A stretch of 64,000 bases of DNA, taken from positions 15,225,001-15,289,000 of the forward strand of contig OY540817.1 of assembly GCA_961205875.1 (NCBI GenBank). The letters run 5' to 3'. Origin of the DNA: Sialis fuliginosa. Its lineage: Eukaryota; Arthropoda; Insecta; Megaloptera; Sialidae. Below the pieces are notes generated by a model. It worked only from the letters and a program-made list of their open reading frames with translations. It searched no databases and had not been told where the DNA came from. How positions within the stretch are numbered: the first letter of the stretch is position 1; each line of letters opens with the position of its first letter. Shown here piece by piece: positions 59,201-64,000 of this stretch. Made by a program: the position numbers and the translations under genes.

Positions 59201-62155
59201 GGCCCTATTTCAAAATTATCAAAATCGTGTGTAAGGAGGGGGTGACATCCTAAAATATTTATTTTTCAAGATATCTCAAAAACGACACATGTTACGTGAA
59301 AATTGTATATAATCTTTTTTGTAGAGCATTCAATTTCCTATAATATAGGTCTACAACTGCATCGCTTTATATTTACATTGACATATTAAATGTCATTTTG
59401 ACGTTTGTATAAATTTAGAATTAGATTGAAATTGTTAAAAAATTAAAAATAATTATGAAAAATTTCGAACTAATATTTTTTTAATAAAATTGTATCAAAT
59501 TAAATGGTTAGCCAATTGAACTGAATACTATCGTTTTTTATTTAAATTGTTTAATAATTAACTGTACTTTATTTATTATCTTTGCAGATATTTTTATTGT
59601 TTATTTTGTGTTATTTTACATTAAATAGTTTCAGGTCCATTTTTTTTAGTTATTAGTAGTAAAGTACGAAAAAAAATCGTTTTGTAACGGACTGTACTAC
59701 TTCAACTTCCATAAACTCGGTATTATATTTTTTCGTAACCAAGACCAAACCAAAATAATTCTACACAGTTTCCACAGCTTTGGAATGAATTTTTAAAATT
59801 TAGTTTCTACACAGACCAAATCCTTATAGGTAGGTAATACGCAACAATTCTGTATCCTGTAAAAAAACATTGAGTTGGCCATTATTTAAAAATAATAAAT
59901 GGGGTAAAATATGAGATTTTACACAAGTTTGATTTTGTTAGATATAAAATGTACATCAATACACATTCATTGAATAAAATAAGGTAAAATTAGATTATTT
60001 ACACCCTTTCTTCTTGCTCAAGAACAATTTTACTTAGCATAAAATTGTCAAAGAAATTCTGTTAATCAAATGAATGTAATTAGAATTAAAAGTGATTGTT
60101 CGTAAACTTACTACGAGTTTGTCATATTTTGAAAAAGTTTTTCAAATGGTCGTAATTTTGAACTTCAAGACGTTTACAATGTCTTTCGATTCCCTTCTTA
60201 CCCATCTACTCCTCATTCCGTTTGCATTCCTTCTATATTAGCTTTATAAGTAATTAAGAAGCCTTTATAAAAAATTGTCATAGAAAATATTTTTATAATA
60301 TAAATTATTTTTTTTGTATTTAATTAATTGGAACTTTTTTTCCGTCAACGAATATTTTATAATTATATATAAATCTTTTGTATTTATGTATGAAAAGGTT
60401 GGATTTGTTTTGGGTGAATTAGTAATTCAAAAATGAAAAATGAAAAAATATTGTAACTAGCTGTTACTTTCTACAATATACAGAATGCAGCATTTAAATT
60501 TATTCACAAATGATTTGTGAATAAATGTGTGGTTTCAAGGGATAATTAAAATGGTATTATTTTTGTTTGGTTTATTGAAGTATTATAAGTTTTTTGAAGG
60601 TCAAATTTTTTTATGGAAACTATATATTTTTATTTTGAAAACGAAAAAATTGAAAACTACAATAATTCTAATCTTGAGATCATGGAAAAAACCTCAAATT
60701 TGAGATACTTATGTATAAATCATTCAGAAGTGATACATACCTACTATTTAATTGAAATGCTGATATTTGATTTGGTACAATCCTCATATTTTGTGATTTG
60801 AAATAGTCATGTATAATTAAGCAGATTTTTGCATTCAACTAATTTTTTAGTACGTTATTTTCTCTTGAAATATATCCGTAAATAATTTCGTAAAGAAGAA
60901 TATATTATATTTACAAAGCATTTTAAGATATTTCGTCAGATAAGGCGTTTTTTATGTGCTTAAAATTACCAGTTTTACAGATAGCATTTATCTGTTCATG
61001 CATCAAAAGTTCACGTTAGATTCGATTAATTGTAAAAAAAATTTTACATTACTTGTAACCGCACACCTACATATATTCATCTACAGATGTTCACCCACGT
61101 ACGCTCGCATACACACTTGTATAAGCGAGAACTCGCAATCTCCATAGCTACGAATAACCCGCATATAAAGTTATACTACATGTATTGGAACGTGCCGTCA
61201 TCTATGTAATATTGTCTACAACTGTGAGGCGTTTGCGAATATGTTTTAAAGATCAGATATTTGTAATATGTATTTTCATTCCACATTGATTCATTTTTTT
61301 ATTCCTGGTGTTATAAAAAAATTTCTTGCGACCAAAACCTAATCAAACTCACTCTAAATCGTTATGAATTTGGTTTGTACATAATTTAGAACAGTTGAAA
61401 TAAACTATAAATAATATAAAGCTAGTATTATGGTTCATACCAATACTATTAAACCGATGATTTCGACTTTTTTTGGTATTTATGTTCATAGTTATTAACG
61501 TCACTATTCTACGACCAGACATGGATGACTGGGGGGATCGGAAAGTGCCCTGGGGAAAACAGGGCAGTAAACAGTCACGAAGTTCATTTCGATTTCGACT
61601 TACTGCAGGTGCTAAAACATCTTAATAAATACTATACAACTATCATTTTCGAATGATAATATCTGACCATTATTAATTTTTCTTGTTTTGATTTTTATGC
61701 TAATTAAAATTTATTAAAAACTTTTCTACATGCTCTGCAAAAAGCGCTCGATTAGTCTAAATTCTTTATAATACCAGAAATAGTAAAATTAAAATTAAGA
61801 ACATTTTGATAACTTTTTCTTTAAATATTAATTTTGGTTATCAATTCATATTGTAGGTATCATTTTAATTAAGAAAAGAAACCAACATCTTTAAAAAACT
61901 TAGAGTTGAATGAAAATTTTTAACAAAATTATTGCAAATTAAGTATAAGATATAATTATTCTTTTTCTTTAAGTTCAAGAAGTATTTATATTTAACTGTT
62001 TTTATTAAGCAAAAATGGGTATTACTTTCAAGAGATTCTAGAGGCAAAATTTAATATAAGACACCAAAAAATTTAAAACAACAGTTTTCACAACATACAA
62101 ATTCATATTGTGAATTCTTAGACCTCATAGCGACTTTATTTTATTGCTTACTCAC
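59201..62155. other. AT-rich stretch with shared repeat and palindrome
   Basis: 59240-59340 is a diverged copy of the sequence at 7630-7740. A perfect 29-base palindrome with 14-bp arms (ATTTATTCACAAAT, G, inverse) is at 60498-60526. Frames of 60-63 codons at 60613, 60956 and 61865 are AT-driven and unassigned. Confidence 0.4.
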
Positions 62156-62265
62156 GATAGAATTGTAAATGAATTTTTGGTTTGCACAGCATCCAGCAGG
62201 AACCGCTGGACCGGTGATGTGGTGTGTAAAAAATTTGATAAATATATTGTTTGTTCCGACTGCAT
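62156..62265 (-). CDS. Candidate first coding exon ending in a consensus donor
   Basis: From ATG at 62265 (context AATACAATGC) the minus strand encodes MQSEQTIYLSNFLHTTSPVQ followed by RFLLDAVQTKNSFTIL, then reaches TC|GTGAGTAAG, a near-ideal splice donor at 62155. The frame stays open upstream to about 62343 through a CpG-rich block (GTCGCCGGCGCCGACGGAG) that could be its 5' leader. Sequence beyond the donor stops at once, consistent with an intron. I recognise no family, and no further exon was found. The plus strand is also open for 74 codons here. Confidence 0.25.
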
Positions 62266-62284
62266 TGTATTTAAATTCACACCC

Positions 62285-62345
62285 AGAATGTTACCCTGAT
62301 CTCCGTCGGCGCCGGCGACTTTATTCGCAAAATTCCTCGTATTTT
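62285..62345 (-). promoter_or_regulatory. CpG-rich leader of the 62265 candidate exon
   Basis: GCGAATAAAGTCGCCGGCGC then CGACGGAGATCAGGG on the minus strand is the most CpG-dense part of the last 5 kb and lies just upstream of the candidate start. Confidence 0.2.
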
Positions 62346-62897
62346 TTTATATATGAAGTGGGAATCTTTATATGTATGTATTTTTATTTTTAGACATAAT
62401 ATGTCTCCAGTGATGTATCGTAATGACATTCGGGATGATGTTTCTTTTTGTAATATGACACATCAAATCTACACATGTTCGTATGTACATAATAATATGT
62501 TATTTCTTTAAAAAAGTATAGACTTATCGACATGCAGTGTTTAATTTAACATAACCTTAACAACTGTTAAAAAGTTCGTGAAATCACGTGTATATGTATA
62601 ATGTATATGTTATATCAGACAAGTAACGCATGTAACATAAAATACCAAAATTTTGTACGTGTGTCATTGTTCCTCCTGATCAGATTGTCAACTCTTAGAA
62701 CCCCTGACTTAATCCATAAAAATAAACAATTCATAACGGGTAGTATTTAGGCGCGCGATATTTTATATACTTTGAGCATTAAATATATTGTATTTGAACA
62801 ATAACATTTTGATTTCTGAGCAGTGATGTTCCATTACCCACTTCCCCCAAATAAAATAATTGTATTGAATTTGTTTTAATTATTATTCTTTTTTTTT
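62346..62897. other. AT-rich stretch, nothing recognised
   Basis: No frames or repeat ends of note. Confidence 0.4.
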
Positions 62898-62913
62898 GGG
62901 GGGGGGGGGGGGG
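62898..62913 (+). repeat. (G)16 homopolymer
   Basis: Sixteen consecutive G residues follow a T run, 12 bases before a hAT-like end. An 11-G run also occurs at 22661. Confidence 0.85.
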
Positions 62914-62925
62914 TAATATTATAAG

Positions 62926-64000
62926 CAGTGGCGAAGCGTCCATGGAAGCAGGGGAAGCAGTGCTTCCCTTACTTTATGGGTAAATTAATACAAATCTGTG
63001 TTTTCAGTTAATAAATAATTTAAAAATATTATTAGAATATTCGTCTTTATGCGCAACTCAAATATTTTAATCAAAAATAGAATTTAATATTAATTTACAC
63101 GCTCAGTTATAAAACTATAATACTTACCTCTACGTCTTATTTTCTTGTATTTTAGTCGATATTTGTATGACGAGTTGAAGTTCACTGCAGGAAATTTCAC
63201 TAAAAAATTTCATATTTTTTATTTCGTTAAGAGTATATTTGTATAGAAAATGACGTGAAAAGTTGAAATTTTTAAACCGCAGATCTGTATCTTAAACCGT
63301 TCTCGAGATATAGCCTCTCAAAGTTTTAGTTTTTTCAAAATTTTGAAGAAAAATGGCCCTAACGTTTGAACATGCAGTTGGAATTGATTTTAGTTGACGG
63401 ATTTGGAATCAGCGTGTCAAAATCTATATAATGACATGTATAATATCTTAAAACTCGAAAAAAATTTTTTTACGAAAAATCGAAAAAATTCAAAGGGGTA
63501 TACCTTAAAAAATTGTCGATTTTTGGCCAAAATTTTTTTGTCGAATTTTTAAGTAATATAAATGTCATTATATAGATTTTAACACACTGATTCCAAATCC
63601 GTCAACTAAAATCAATTCCGACCACACGTTCAAAAGTTAGGGCCATTTTTCTTCAAAATTTTGAAAAAACTAAAAGTTTGAGAGCCATTATCTCGAGAAC
63701 GGTTTGAGATACAAACCTGCGGTTTGAAAGGTTCAACTTTTCACGCCATTTTCTATACAATAAACATACTTTTAACGAAATAAAAAATTCGAAATTTTTT
63801 AGTAAAATTTCCTGCAGTGAACTTCAACTCGTCATATAAATATCGACTTAAATACAAGAAAATAAGACCTAGAATCATTTAGTCACTAAATAAATATTTA
63901 TATTAGAATTTAAAAAGGTAAAAGCTTGAATTTAAGGTGTTTCTTAACTAGTTTTTTTGTTAATAGGAGGGGGAGGATTGACAAAATATGCTTCCCTTAT
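62926..64000. mobile_element. hAT-like fold-back element, cut by the window edge
   Basis: The left end is CAGTGGCGAAGCGTCCATGG. The body follows the 4815 element throughout, with mirrored halves centred near 63490. The window ends inside the right subterminal sequence (ATATGCTTCCCTTAT), a few tens of bases before the expected CGCCACTG end. Non-autonomous. Confidence 0.85.

Overview
This is a 64 kb window of AT-rich eukaryotic DNA (roughly 70% A+T by eye), almost certainly from an arthropod and most likely an insect. There is no bacterial gene layout: no open frame exceeds 113 codons, nothing is arranged in operons, and no rRNA, tRNA or CRISPR array is visible. The repeats are of kinds common in insect genomes: hAT-like and piggyBac-like non-autonomous elements, long fold-back elements, and the 3' remains of RTE-like retrotransposons. 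The order or species cannot be read from the sequence. No complete protein-coding gene is present; the window reads as intergenic or intronic DNA.

Layout. From 1 to 11 kb it is mostly unassigned AT-rich DNA around one complete hAT-like fold-back element (4815-5918) with a perfect 8-bp target duplication. From 11 to 24 kb there are retroelement fossils (11.3, 15.0, 23.3 kb), a MITE (16.85 kb), a 2.76 kb FOLDBACK-type element (17300-20058) whose arms are built of tandem subunits, another MITE (20.5 kb) and a half copy of the 4.8 kb family (21.5 kb). From 24 to 30 kb there are two more giant hairpins: 24342-25521, and 27891-29263, whose outer arms are exactly equal in length and nearly identical. 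From 30 to 50 kb there is a pair of related MITEs (30.3 and 32.9 kb), a GAACC-rich MITE (44.6 kb), and three inverted-repeat elements side by side (48.6-49.6 kb). From 50 to 64 kb there is a six-unit tandem array (52.1-52.8 kb), a piggyBac-class MITE flanked by TTAA (55143-55934), and a third copy of the 4.8 kb hAT family running off the right edge.

Against this background a few short CpG-rich blocks look like promoters or first exons: 22.35, 26.25, 38.2, 54.0, 56.45 and 62.25 kb. The best are a signal-peptide-like start at 56481 (+) and a possible first exon at 62265-62156 (-) ending in a consensus splice donor. All are exon-scale guesses without homology support and carry low confidence.

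The main theme is inverted repetition: at least six elements would fold into hairpins with arms of hundreds of bases. I see no evidence for a new enzymatic or defence system. The most notable structures are the FB-like element with satellite-like arms, the near-perfect composite palindrome at 27.9-29.3 kb, and a 55-bp palindrome created inside a retroelement fossil at 23.6 kb, probably by template switching.
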